Source: Lachnospiraceae bacterium UBA7729 (GTDB lineage Bacteria; Bacillota; Clostridia; Lachnospirales; Lachnospiraceae). From it: a DNA stretch of 49,347 bases. The stretch is taken from assembly GCA_002482005.1 (NCBI GenBank), contig DLFD01000022.1, forward strand, positions 1-49,347. Direction: 5' to 3'. A program made the translations under genes and the position numbers. Within the stretch, counting starts at the first letter, position 1, and every line of letters begins with the position of its first letter. The notes beneath the pieces were generated by a model. That model was not told the DNA's origin and did no database searches. It saw nothing but the letters and a program-made list of their open reading frames with translations. Shown in pieces: positions 41,136 through 49,153 of this stretch.

Positions 41136-42307
41136 GGGATCCGATCGGTAAGAAGGCCGCAGAGCTGAAGCCCTCCGGCATCAGAAAATTTTTCGATATC
41201 GTCGCCGAGATGGACGACGTCATCTCCCTCGGCGTCGGCGAGCCTGATTTCGATACGCCGTGGGCGATCCGCGATGAGGGCATCTATTCTCTGGAGCAGG
41301 GGCGTACGTTCTACACGTCCAATTCCGGACTGAAAGAGCTGCGGAAAGAGATCACGAACTATGTCCACAGAAGCCTGGGCGTCGATTACGACCCGCTGAA
41401 GGAGACTCTGATCACGGTCGGCGGCTCGGAAGCCATCGACCTTGCTTTCCGCGCCATGATCAACCCCGGGGATGAAGTCCTGGTCCCGGAGCCAAGCTAT
41501 GTTTCCTACAAGCCGTGCGCCATCCTGGCAGACGCGGTCCCGGTCGTCATCGATCTCAAGGAAGAAGACCAGTTCCGCCTGACCGCAGAAGAGGTGGAGG
41601 CGGCGATCACACCGAAGACAAAGATCCTCGTACTGCCATTTCCGAACAACCCGACCGGAGCGGTCATGAGGAAGGAAGACCTCGAGGCGGTCGCGAAGGT
41701 CTGCATCGAACATGACATCTACGTCGTGTCCGATGAGATCTACTCCGAGCTGACCTATACCGGGGAGAAGCACCGCTCGATCGTCCAGGTCCCGGGCATG
41801 CAGGAGAGGACTATCCTGATCAACGGCTTCTCGAAGGCGTTCGCCATGACCGGATGGAGGCTTGGCTACTGCTGCGGACCGGCGGCGATCATAAAGCAGA
41901 TGACCAAGGTCCATCAGTTTGCCATCATGTGTGCGCCGACCAACAGCCAGTATGCTGCGGTCGTGGCCCTGAGAGACTGCGCCGGCGAAGTGGACAAGAT
42001 GAGGGAAGCCTATAACCAGAGAAGAAGATTCCTCCTTCACGAGTTCAAAGAGATGGGACTGCCCTGCTTTGAACCGTTCGGGGCTTTCTACATGTTCCCG
42101 AGTATCAAGGAGTTCGGCATGAGCAGCGACGAGTTCGCTACCGAACTTCTGAAGGACCAGAGAGTTGCGGTCGTTCCGGGAAGTGCATTCGGAGAGAGCG
42201 GCGAAGGATATGTCAGGATCTCCTATGCTTATTCGCTGGAAAGCCTGAAGCTTGCTATGGGAAGGATCTCGGAATTCATCTCGAAGCTGAGGGCGGGGAA
42301 ACAGTAA
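41132..42307 (+). CDS. PLP-dependent class I/II aminotransferase
   Basis: This 391-residue fold-type I aminotransferase has SLGVGEPDFDTPWAIRDEG near the start, PNNPTGAVM (about 170), the aspartate of SDEIYSELTY, and the PLP lysine near 234 in LINGFSKAFAMTGWRLGY. The sequence is close to aspartate/aromatic aminotransferases of the AspC/PatA type, but the donor cannot be fixed from sequence. It is co-translated with the Lrp-type regulator upstream. It is followed by a structured non-coding stretch and terminator. Confidence 0.94.
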   Translation: MRDPIGKKAAELKPSGIRKFFDIVAEMDDVISLGVGEPDFDTPWAIRDEGIYSLEQGRTFYTSNSGLKELRKEITNYVHRSLGVDYDPLKETLITVGGSEAIDLAFRAMINPGDEVLVPEPSYVSYKPCAILADAVPVVIDLKEEDQFRLTAEEVEAAITPKTKILVLPFPNNPTGAVMRKEDLEAVAKVCIEHDIYVVSDEIYSELTYTGEKHRSIVQVPGMQERTILINGFSKAFAMTGWRLGYCCGPAAIIKQMTKVHQFAIMCAPTNSQYAAVVALRDCAGEVDKMREAYNQRRRFLLHEFKEMGLPCFEPFGAFYMFPSIKEFGMSSDEFATELLKDQRVAVVPGSAFGESGEGYVRISYAYSLESLKLAMGRISEFISKLRAGKQ

Positions 42308-42419
42308 GCGAAGGAGCGAGGTAAGAAGCTTAAGTCCTTCGTCGGAAGGTGATGCTGCGGCAGGTCGCGCAACCGTTCTCGCGCCCATTTGTCCCGGAGA
42401 TTCATACGTACAAATCAGA

Positions 42420-42460
42420 CGGCTTTCAGGTTTTTGTATGACTTGAAAGCCGCTTTTTTT
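42420..42460 (+). terminator. Terminator after the aminotransferase
   Basis: CGGCTTTCAGG (42420-42430) pairs with CTTGAAAGCCG (42442-42452, one G-U), followed by C and seven T. Confidence 0.93.
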
Positions 42461-42528
42461 ATTGAAATCTCACATTTTTTTCAGCATACAACAGCAGTTT
42501 GTGAAAAAATATTACAAAAAAATCAATG

Positions 42529-42557
42529 TTGTAATGGACTTATCGGAGTGATATTAT
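42529..42557 (+). promoter_or_regulatory. Promoter of cstA
   Basis: TTGTAA (42529-42534), 17 bp, and TATTAT (42552-42557). Transcription from about 42564 gives a 136-nt leader before cstA. Confidence 0.65.
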
Positions 42558-42563
42558 ACAGAT

Positions 42564-42699
42564 ATTAATGGGAAAAGTGCTGTGACTTGAGGACCTTTGG
42601 CGAACGTTTCGTAAGTACGGAATCCAGGACCGAACCTGCGGTAGCCTGAGTTCTGAAAGCATACGCAGTGAGCGTCAGCACAAAAGGGAGGGAAACATT
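42564..42699 (+). promoter_or_regulatory. Structured cstA leader, candidate cis-regulatory RNA
   Basis: GTGCTG (42577-42582) pairs with CAGCAC (42676-42681), extended by AC/GT, and encloses about 93 nt with further stems: TTTCGTA with TACGGAA, TTTGG with CCAGG, GAAC with GTTC and TGCG with CGCA, some of them mutually exclusive. The closing stem ends only four bases before the AGGGAGGG ribosome site, so folding could control translation. I cannot match it to a known riboswitch class. Confidence 0.45.
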
Positions 42700-44160
42700 A
42701 TGTTTGGTTTTTTGCTTTGCCTCGTGATCCTGATCGTGGGGTACTTTACGTACGGAAAGTTCGTGGACAATACATTCGGACCGGACGACCGTGAGACTCC
42801 TGCAGTTGCGATCAACGATGGTGTCGACTATGTTGTCATGCCGCAGTGGAAGCTGTTCCTGGTCCAGCTGCTGAATATCGCAGGCCTTGGCCCAATCTTC
42901 GGCGCCATCACCGGTGCTGAGTGGGGCCCGATCGTATTCCTCTGGATCACCTTCGGAACCATCTTCGCAGGCGCAGTACACGATTATCTGTCCGGCATGA
43001 TGTCAGAGCGTGAGAACGGTGCTTCGATCTCCGAGGTTACCGGAAAGCTGCTCGGGTCGGTCATGCAGAACATCATGCGTGTCTTCTGTGTTGTCCTGCT
43101 GATCATGACAGGTACCGTATTCGCAGTCGGACCGGCTGGCCTTCTGAAGGCTCTGTTCAGCGAGACTGGAATGACCTCCGGAATCCTGGTCAACTCCACC
43201 TTCTGGCTGGCAATCATTATCTGCTATTACTTCATCGCTACCTTCATCTCCGTCGATAAGATCATCGGCAAGATCTATCCGGTATTCGGAATCTGCCTGA
43301 TCGCGATGGCTGTCGGTGTCGGCGGCGGCACCCTGATCTTCAAGGGCGGCGAGATCCCGGAACTGTTCACCCACTTCTACAACATGCATCCGGCAGGAAA
43401 GGCTGTATGGTCCTACATGTTCATCACCGTTGCGTGCGGCGCATGCTCAGGATTCCATTCCACCCAGTCTCCGCTGATGGCACGCTGCATGAAGAGTGAA
43501 CGCCAGGGACATTTCGTATTCTACGGAGCTATGGTCGCTGAAGGTATCATCGCTCTGATCTGGGCTGCAGCAGCATGCACCTGGTACACCGGGGCAGATC
43601 TTCTTGCAGCAGGCGGCGGAAACTCCACCACTGTTTACTTTATGAGCAAGTCCACCATGGGACCGGTCGGATTCGTTCTGGCTATGCTCGGCGTCATCGC
43701 ATGCCCGATCACTTCCGGCGATACCGCGTTCCGTTCCGCTCGTCTTACCATCTGCGACTGGTTCAAGATCGATCAGCAGAGCTGGCAGAAGAGACTTGCG
43801 GTCTGCATCCCGGTCCTGGGAGTAGGCGCACTTCTCGGATTCGGCCAGACCTTCGGATGGCTTGACTACAACGTGATCTGGAACTACTTCGCATGGTCCA
43901 ACCAGACTCTGGCTATGCTGGTCCTCTGGTCAGGCGCTATGTTCCTTGTAAAGGAAGGCAAGAACTTCTGGATCGCTGCAGTTCCGGCTACCTTCATGAG
44001 TGCTGTCACCATGACCTACTTTATGATGGCTCCTGAGACTCTGGGCAAGATCCCGGCACTTCTTGACAACCATAAGGTCAGCTACCCGGTCGGCATCATC
44101 TTCGCGATCTGCTGCCTGGCTCTGTTCCTGGTCAAGTCCAAGAAGTATCGCAAAGCCTGA
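42700..44160 (+). CDS. cstA: Carbon starvation protein A (CstA-family transporter)
   Basis: This 486-residue integral membrane protein has about 14 hydrophobic helices and the CstA signatures PQWKLFLVQLLNIAGLGPIFGAITGA (about 48-73), HDYLSGMMSERENGAS and CGACSGFHSTQSPLMARCM (about 247-265). CstA-family proteins import pyruvate or small peptides during carbon limitation. It is shorter than E. coli CstA (about 700) and lacks the C-terminal extension, as do other clostridial homologues. AGGGAGGG lies upstream of the ATG. Codon use looks highly biased to a few codons, suggesting strong expression. A structured leader and own promoter precede it; it stands alone. Confidence 0.95.
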   Translation: MFGFLLCLVILIVGYFTYGKFVDNTFGPDDRETPAVAINDGVDYVVMPQWKLFLVQLLNIAGLGPIFGAITGAEWGPIVFLWITFGTIFAGAVHDYLSGMMSERENGASISEVTGKLLGSVMQNIMRVFCVVLLIMTGTVFAVGPAGLLKALFSETGMTSGILVNSTFWLAIIICYYFIATFISVDKIIGKIYPVFGICLIAMAVGVGGGTLIFKGGEIPELFTHFYNMHPAGKAVWSYMFITVACGACSGFHSTQSPLMARCMKSERQGHFVFYGAMVAEGIIALIWAAAACTWYTGADLLAAGGGNSTTVYFMSKSTMGPVGFVLAMLGVIACPITSGDTAFRSARLTICDWFKIDQQSWQKRLAVCIPVLGVGALLGFGQTFGWLDYNVIWNYFAWSNQTLAMLVLWSGAMFLVKEGKNFWIAAVPATFMSAVTMTYFMMAPETLGKIPALLDNHKVSYPVGIIFAICCLALFLVKSKKYRKA

Positions 44161-44214
44161 AGCTGATCTTAGATGAGATCTGATTTTTAACGCAGGTTCC
44201 TGGGCCTGCGACAG

Positions 44215-44249
44215 GAGGCGGAAGGCCCATTACCTTCCGTCTCTTTTTT
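44215..44249 (+). terminator. Terminator of cstA
   Basis: GAGGCGGAAGG (44215-44225) pairs with CCTTCCGTCTC (44233-44243, one G-U), followed by six T. Confidence 0.9.
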
Positions 44250-44391
44250 CTTGCCGAAGGCTATGAGACAGGCCAGGCGTAAAACACGGATTGCCGCCTG
44301 CCAGTTCCATAGATATGGCAGGATTGCCTGTGTACAGCGGAAACAGCCGCTATGCACATATGAATAATCTGTAAAGAAATGGAGTAACAGG

Positions 44392-45402
44392 ATGATATTT
44401 GCACCCAGAAAGTACGGCAACACGCCGCTTTCCCGCGATGTTCTCGCGGAAGACAGGAAAAACTGCATGAAGATCGGCCCGGTGGGGCTGGGCAAGAGGG
44501 CTCTCTATACAAACAGCTTCTATATCAGGCGTTATTACTACACTTGCTGGCAGGATATCCGCAGGATATTCAAGCGGGTCGCCATGTCGAAAGGAGGCTT
44601 CTCCGGGAAAGGAATCTTCGCTGCCATCCCTTATCTGGTGATCCAGAAGACGGACGGGACCGAGCAGCAGTGCAACTTCAAGTTTGAGGCTGAGGTCGAC
44701 CAGGTGCTGGAAGAGATCCAGAAGCAGCACCCGGAGATCCCGATCTACAGTGCGGAGTCAGAGCGCAAGCTGAAGAAGGCGAAGGCGGAGCAGGAAGCAA
44801 AGTACCTGAAGGAGCTTCCGGAAGATGCGGCAGATGCGATAGACAGACTTCAGCGTGCAAAGGCAGTCCTGGAGAAAGACGACCGTTACAGCAGACTGAT
44901 CGTATTTGCGGCAAAGCAGAAGAGGTCCGTAGACGGCGCAAAGCCGTCACTTAAGGCAATCGCGGCTCTCATCGACATTGCTTCCCTGGCAGGGATCGCC
45001 TTAGGACTTTATATCAGGCTCGCGCGCGGAAACAGCATGGGAGTTTATCTGGTTCTGTTCGGAGCAGCGTTCATCCTGTCAGTTGCTGCATCGCAGATCC
45101 TGCCGACTCCTCGCAGAAACAGGAGGACGGTGCAGGCAGACTGGGAGGAAGCGCTGTCCCAGATGAGAGATTATCTGAAGCATCCGGAAGACTTCCCGGT
45201 GCCGGTCCAGTACGCGCATCCGGTAGTGCTAGACCGCATGGTCCGGGTGATCCGCGAGGGACGTGCGTCAGACTGTGAAGAGGCGCTCGAAGTGGTCAAG
45301 AAGGACCTGAAGGCGCTGAACAACACCGTGAAAGTGTCCCAGCAGGAATATGATGAAGTCGTGACGGTGAAACCGCTGTTTATCGTGAGCAACTATCAAT
45401 AA
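44392..45402 (+). CDS. Membrane protein with PH-like N-terminal part, coiled coil and helix pair
   Basis: I do not recognise this 336-residue protein. The N-terminal ~110 residues (YTNSFYIRRYYYTCWQDIRRIFKRV, then LVIQKTDGTEQQCNFKFEAEVDQVLE) look like a beta-rich PH-like or bacterial PH domain. A charged helical stretch follows (about 120-165, RKLKKAKAEQEAKYLKEL). Two membrane helices lie at about 186-205 and 211-232 and a helical C-terminal region ends the protein. The ATG at 44392 is preceded by AACAGG; TGGAGTAACAGG holds a modest ribosome site. It lies 70 bp before a MoxR ATPase and a VWA protein and may share their transcript. Confidence 0.7.
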   Translation: MIFAPRKYGNTPLSRDVLAEDRKNCMKIGPVGLGKRALYTNSFYIRRYYYTCWQDIRRIFKRVAMSKGGFSGKGIFAAIPYLVIQKTDGTEQQCNFKFEAEVDQVLEEIQKQHPEIPIYSAESERKLKKAKAEQEAKYLKELPEDAADAIDRLQRAKAVLEKDDRYSRLIVFAAKQKRSVDGAKPSLKAIAALIDIASLAGIALGLYIRLARGNSMGVYLVLFGAAFILSVAASQILPTPRRNRRTVQADWEEALSQMRDYLKHPEDFPVPVQYAHPVVLDRMVRVIREGRASDCEEALEVVKKDLKALNNTVKVSQQEYDEVVTVKPLFIVSNYQ

Positions 45403-45471
45403 GAAACATACGAGACTCTTGTGAAGGTTGACGTGGAAAACAAATACAGCATTGATTAGGAGTGTGGAGAT

Positions 45472-46401
45472 ATGAGTGATCTCATTGAATTTCTGAAGAA
45501 GGAGGGCGTGAGCACCGACCTGCTCGACCGTGTGGGCAAATACAGGAAAACGGCTGACGGGATCGGCCTGCCGGATAATATCCGCCGCAGGGTTCCGGAG
45601 CCTGAGGTCCGCTACTACGGGACCAAGGTCTGGGAGAAGGCGGTCGCGGCTCTTCTGTGCGGTGAGAATCTTCTTCTGGCCGGTCCCAAGGCGACCGGTA
45701 AGAATGTTCTTGCCGAGAATCTTGCAGAGCTGTTCGGACGTCCGCTCTGGGATGTCAGCTTCCATGTCAATGTGGACGCTGCTTACCTGATCGGAACGGA
45801 TACCTATGATGGCAACAAGGTCGTCTTCCGGCCGGGCCCGGTCCACAACTGTGCTACTTACGGAGGCTTCGGCGTTCTGGATGAGATCAATATGGCCAGA
45901 AATGAAGCTCTTGCCGTTCTTCATTCGACCCTGGATTTCCGACATGTCATAGATGTGGCAGGGTATGACCGGATCCATGTCAGTCCGGCAGCCCGTTTTA
46001 TCGGAACTATGAACTACGGATACGCGGGAACACGGGACCTGAACGAAGCGCTGTGCTCCAGGTTCGCGGTCCTGGATATGCCCCTTATCGAAGAGAAGGA
46101 TCTGGAAAGTCTTCTCAATGATGTCTTTCCGGATCTCAAACCGAAGATCCGCCAGCAGTTCGTCATGCTGTTCTATGAGATCGAGAAGAAAGCGGAGGCC
46201 GCAGAGATCTCCGAGAGAGCGCTGGATCTCCGTGGCCTGATCGATGCCATCCGCCTGATGGAGAAGGGCATCAGCTCCGGCGACGCCCTGGAGATGACCA
46301 TCGTCAACAAGACTTTTGATGCCTATGAGAGGAAGCTTGTCATGGACGTCATTAAGGGAAGGATCCCGACGGACCTGAGGCGGGCTGACATATTTGACTG
46401 A
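45472..46401 (+). CDS. MoxR-family AAA+ ATPase
   Basis: This 309-residue ATPase has Walker A GPKATGKN (about 71-78), Walker B VLDEINMA (about 134-140), sensor 1 in FIGTMNYGYAGTRDLNEAL and an arginine finger region CSRFAVLDMP. The build is that of MoxR/NorQ/CbbQ-type chaperones, which act with a VWA-domain partner to load metals or remodel protein complexes. TGTGGAG lies before the ATG. The VWA partner gene follows after 44 bp, giving the canonical MoxR-VWA pair. No nitric-oxide reductase, methanol dehydrogenase or RuBisCO genes are nearby, so its client is unknown. Confidence 0.93.
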   Translation: MSDLIEFLKKEGVSTDLLDRVGKYRKTADGIGLPDNIRRRVPEPEVRYYGTKVWEKAVAALLCGENLLLAGPKATGKNVLAENLAELFGRPLWDVSFHVNVDAAYLIGTDTYDGNKVVFRPGPVHNCATYGGFGVLDEINMARNEALAVLHSTLDFRHVIDVAGYDRIHVSPAARFIGTMNYGYAGTRDLNEALCSRFAVLDMPLIEEKDLESLLNDVFPDLKPKIRQQFVMLFYEIEKKAEAAEISERALDLRGLIDAIRLMEKGISSGDALEMTIVNKTFDAYERKLVMDVIKGRIPTDLRRADIFD

Positions 46402-46445
46402 ATGAACAGGGACAGCATTATCTGTTCCTTTCCGGAGAATGAACC

Positions 46446-48377
46446 GTGATCAAACAGCACTACACCGGCAGCAGCCGGCGGGCGGTCAACATCATATGGA
46501 ATGCGGCGGGAAATTACGACTTTGAGCCGCCCTTCCTTGCCTTCTTCCCGAACGGCGACGAGGACAGCTACTTCAACATGGTGATCGGTCTTGCATCGAA
46601 GTGGCTGGACCTGGAGCGGATCAATCTGTTTTTTGACTCGCTTGGCTTATCCAATACTGCCCAGGAGGCGGCATCCGTGCTCTGGCTCGGGATCGAGAAT
46701 TGTGTCTATGAGAAGGAGCTTTCAGGCCGGCCGATCCTGGAGCGCCTTCGGAAAGAGCGTGCGCAGGATTTCTATACGTATGCTGCAAGTCTGTCCCGGC
46801 AGCAGATGATGCTGCAGAGTATGAAGGTCTTCGATCAGGAAGAAGCAAGATGGGGAAAGGTCCTCGGGAAGAAGACAGTCCTTTCGCCCGGAGCTAAAAA
46901 ACTTGCGGAGGCACTGGAATTCCCGGGAGATCTGGATACGGACCGCCTGATCGCAAAGATGACAGAGATCGCAGAAGACAGCTTCCGCGTAAGGCCCGGA
47001 AAAGCAGAATCCGGGTATAGAGCGTATGCAGTGAAGGGGCTTGCAAGAGCGTTCGCAAGAACACTCATGCACAGGGAGATCCGCAACACGGACCTGCTGA
47101 TCCTGAGAAAGGGCACCGGGACCGGTGACAGGAAAGGGGCGGTGCACCTGGAGCATGTCTTCGGACAGGAGCACACTTCCGGAAGCAAAGAGAAGGACCG
47201 CCAGTATATCGAGGACTGTTTCGGCTCCTGCATGTATACCGATCAGGAGATGCGCATCCTCGAAAATGCGCTTTGCACAGGTCCTGATTCTTCCTGCAGT
47301 CTCTGGCTGACCAGAGTCTCCGCAGGGCATGGGGGAAGTGCAGGCGGATCTTTATCGTCCTCAGCTTCCGCAGGCGTTCCGGCACCGGTCCGGACAGATA
47401 TTGCCGGCGGAGAAAGCAGACCTGCAGCGGGAAACACACCTGACGCTGCAGCCGTCAGCGCACAGGCCGAAGCGGAGATGTCCGGCGGAAGCACCGGCGC
47501 ACCAGGATCTGCTGCTGACAGGCGCAGGAAGCTTCTTGCCCAGGACGAGGAGAACCAGCGGCTCCGCAACATCAGGTACTATCAGGACAACATATTCAGG
47601 ATCCGGGAAAGCATACGTGATCTGTCTGCCCAGACGGATACGATCTTTTCGTCCTATCTCCGCTATCTGCCGAAGCGGTCAAGGAGGGGGAAGATCCATG
47701 CCGAGGAAGCCTGGAGGCTGCCGGTCCTCTCAGATCCGGACGTCTTTCTGTCCGACTCTGACATCACGGAATTCTCCGTGACCGTAGATCTGCTTCTCGA
47801 CGCGTCCCAGTCCAGGATGAACATCCAGGAGAGCATCGCTTCCCAGGCTCTGATCATCGCAAGAAGCTTTGAATCCTGCGGGATCCCGGTCCGGGTGACC
47901 GCTTTCCGGTCCCTGCGCGGCTATACGGTCCTTCAGCGGCTGAAAGAGTACGGCGACCGGAAATGTGAAGGAATCTTCCGTTATTATGCCGGCGGCTGGA
48001 ACCGCGACGGTCTGTGTCTGAAGACCATGAATTATCTGATGGAGGATGAGAAGGAGAGGATCTCCGCAAAAAGGATCCTTCTTGTGCTGACGGATGCCAA
48101 CCCGAACGACTCCATGCAGATCCCTCCGGATGCGGACCATGTGTTTCCGAGAGAGTATGAGGGTGATGTCGCCGTCAGGGATGCGGCGGAAGGAGTGAAA
48201 CTTCTCAAAAAGAGCGGGATCCGGACGGCCGCGATCTACTTCGGACCGACCACCCACCTTGACAATGTCCATCAGATCTACGGACAGGACTATGTCCGCA
48301 TCCGCAGCCTGAACCAGTTTTCCGATGCGGTCGGAATGCTTCTGAAGAGAAGCCTGGAGAAGATCGGGCCAGCCTGA
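46446..48377 (+). CDS. VWA-domain protein, partner of the MoxR ATPase
   Basis: This 643-residue protein has a helical N-terminal half (about 1-280), a low-complexity Ala/Gly/Ser-rich linker (about 293-361) and a C-terminal von Willebrand factor A domain (about 440-640). The metal-ion site is seen as DASQSRMN (about 451-458, DxSxS) and a later LVLTDANPND (about 550). This matches NorD/ViaA-type proteins that work with MoxR ATPases. The start is a GTG at 46446 with GGAG eight bases upstream. It follows the ATPase by 44 bp and ends at the terminator 48395-48453. The linker length resembles other variable segments in this window. Confidence 0.9.
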   Translation: MIKQHYTGSSRRAVNIIWNAAGNYDFEPPFLAFFPNGDEDSYFNMVIGLASKWLDLERINLFFDSLGLSNTAQEAASVLWLGIENCVYEKELSGRPILERLRKERAQDFYTYAASLSRQQMMLQSMKVFDQEEARWGKVLGKKTVLSPGAKKLAEALEFPGDLDTDRLIAKMTEIAEDSFRVRPGKAESGYRAYAVKGLARAFARTLMHREIRNTDLLILRKGTGTGDRKGAVHLEHVFGQEHTSGSKEKDRQYIEDCFGSCMYTDQEMRILENALCTGPDSSCSLWLTRVSAGHGGSAGGSLSSSASAGVPAPVRTDIAGGESRPAAGNTPDAAAVSAQAEAEMSGGSTGAPGSAADRRRKLLAQDEENQRLRNIRYYQDNIFRIRESIRDLSAQTDTIFSSYLRYLPKRSRRGKIHAEEAWRLPVLSDPDVFLSDSDITEFSVTVDLLLDASQSRMNIQESIASQALIIARSFESCGIPVRVTAFRSLRGYTVLQRLKEYGDRKCEGIFRYYAGGWNRDGLCLKTMNYLMEDEKERISAKRILLVLTDANPNDSMQIPPDADHVFPREYEGDVAVRDAAEGVKLLKKSGIRTAAIYFGPTTHLDNVHQIYGQDYVRIRSLNQFSDAVGMLLKRSLEKIGPA

Positions 48378-48394
48378 AGAAAACAGAAAAGATG

Positions 48395-48453
48395 AAAAGA
48401 GGGGCGCACCTTTGCTCACATATCGCATGTGAACGTGGGAGCGTCCCTTTTTC
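48395..48453. terminator. Bidirectional terminator between the VWA gene and a minus-strand gene
   Basis: AAAAGAGGGGCGC pairs with GCGTCCCTTTTT across a nested CACAT/ATGTG hairpin, with A run on the left and T run on the right. It can end transcripts from both sides. Confidence 0.85.
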
Positions 48454-48479
48454 GGAAAGTATGTTCCGATATCGCTTTA

Positions 48480-48815
48480 TTACTGCTTCAGCTCCGGATG
48501 CTTCTTCGGAGCGTCTTCCATCATCTGCTCAACGGTCATGACTTCGGTCACCAGCCCGGCCGCGCGGATCGCCTCGAGAGCTTTGTCTTCCTCGGATTGT
48601 TTCACATTGACATAGTAGACGTCCCGGTCGATGCGGCCGTTCGGCCCCAGGTTGCGGATGTCCAGTCCGGCGTAGCCTGCCTGGACGATGTTCTCCATCT
48701 GATAGTGGCCGGTCCAGCACCGGATGCCGGCTTCCTTCAGGGCAGCCTTGACCTTCATGCAGGTTTCCTTATCTCTTTTCTTGAAAACAGGTACCTTCTT
48801 TTCAAACAGACTCAT
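48480..48815 (-). CDS. Unknown small cytoplasmic protein (111 residues)
   Basis: The protein reads MSLFEKKVPVFKKRDKETCM and goes on with CWTGHYQMENIVQAGYAGLDIRNLG and RDVYYVNVKQSEEDKALEAI. The YVNVKQSEEDKALEAI part looks like one strand-helix unit of a small ferredoxin-like fold, as in DUF2007-type putative signal-transducing proteins, but I am not sure. The ATG at 48815 has AAGGAGG eight bases upstream; the longer frame to 48944 lacks a site. It is a single gene between the VWA transcript and the methyltransferase gene, ended by the shared terminator. Confidence 0.75.
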   Translation of the reverse strand: MSLFEKKVPVFKKRDKETCMKVKAALKEAGIRCWTGHYQMENIVQAGYAGLDIRNLGPNGRIDRDVYYVNVKQSEEDKALEAIRAAGLVTEVMTVEQMMEDAPKKHPELKQ

Positions 48816-49153
48816 CTGCTTTTCCTCCTTATCCGTATGCGAAGAAAGAGATCTCTTCTCATATGCTCTGCTCACCAGTTTAGCATAGATATGAGTGGAA
48901 AAGACAAGCCTGTGCAAAAAAGCCGTCCGGACTCTGTTAAACATATGATCATGCCCTGTGTCTCATCTTGTCAGAAAAATATGTGCAGGGTAGAATGGCA
49001 GGAGAATAACAGGAGAATAACAGCAGGAGAATTATACAGGAGAATTTCAGACACATGGGGCAGCCGTTCTCCGCGAAGGAGAGATCTCCGGGATCCTGGA
49101 AAAGGAAGTTCAGCCGGGGATGCTTCGGAGATGGCCGCCATGGAAGGAACAGT
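48816..49153. other. Intergenic stretch before the methyltransferase gene
   Basis: No gene is supported. It contains four loosely repeated CAGGAGAAT units at about 48999-49045 and a purine-rich run before the next start. The leftward promoter of the unknown gene and the rightward promoter of the methyltransferase must lie here, but I cannot place them with confidence. Confidence 0.5.

Larger units (their letters stand above)
42308..42699. other. Structured non-coding stretch between the aminotransferase and cstA
   Basis: Its first part (42308-42419) can form several hairpins: CGAAGGA with TCCTTCG (about 42310-42345), CGCG with CGCG (about 42367-42384) and ATTTGT with ACAAAT (about 42388-42416). 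A terminator (42420-42460), an A/T-rich promoter area (42529-42557) and the cstA leader follow. No gene is seen. Confidence 0.55.

Noticed and set aside
42308..42465. SRP RNA, 6S RNA or a T-box
   Set aside because: The SRP GGAA-loop domain, the 6S open bubble and the T-box sequence AGGGTGGNACCGCG are all absent.
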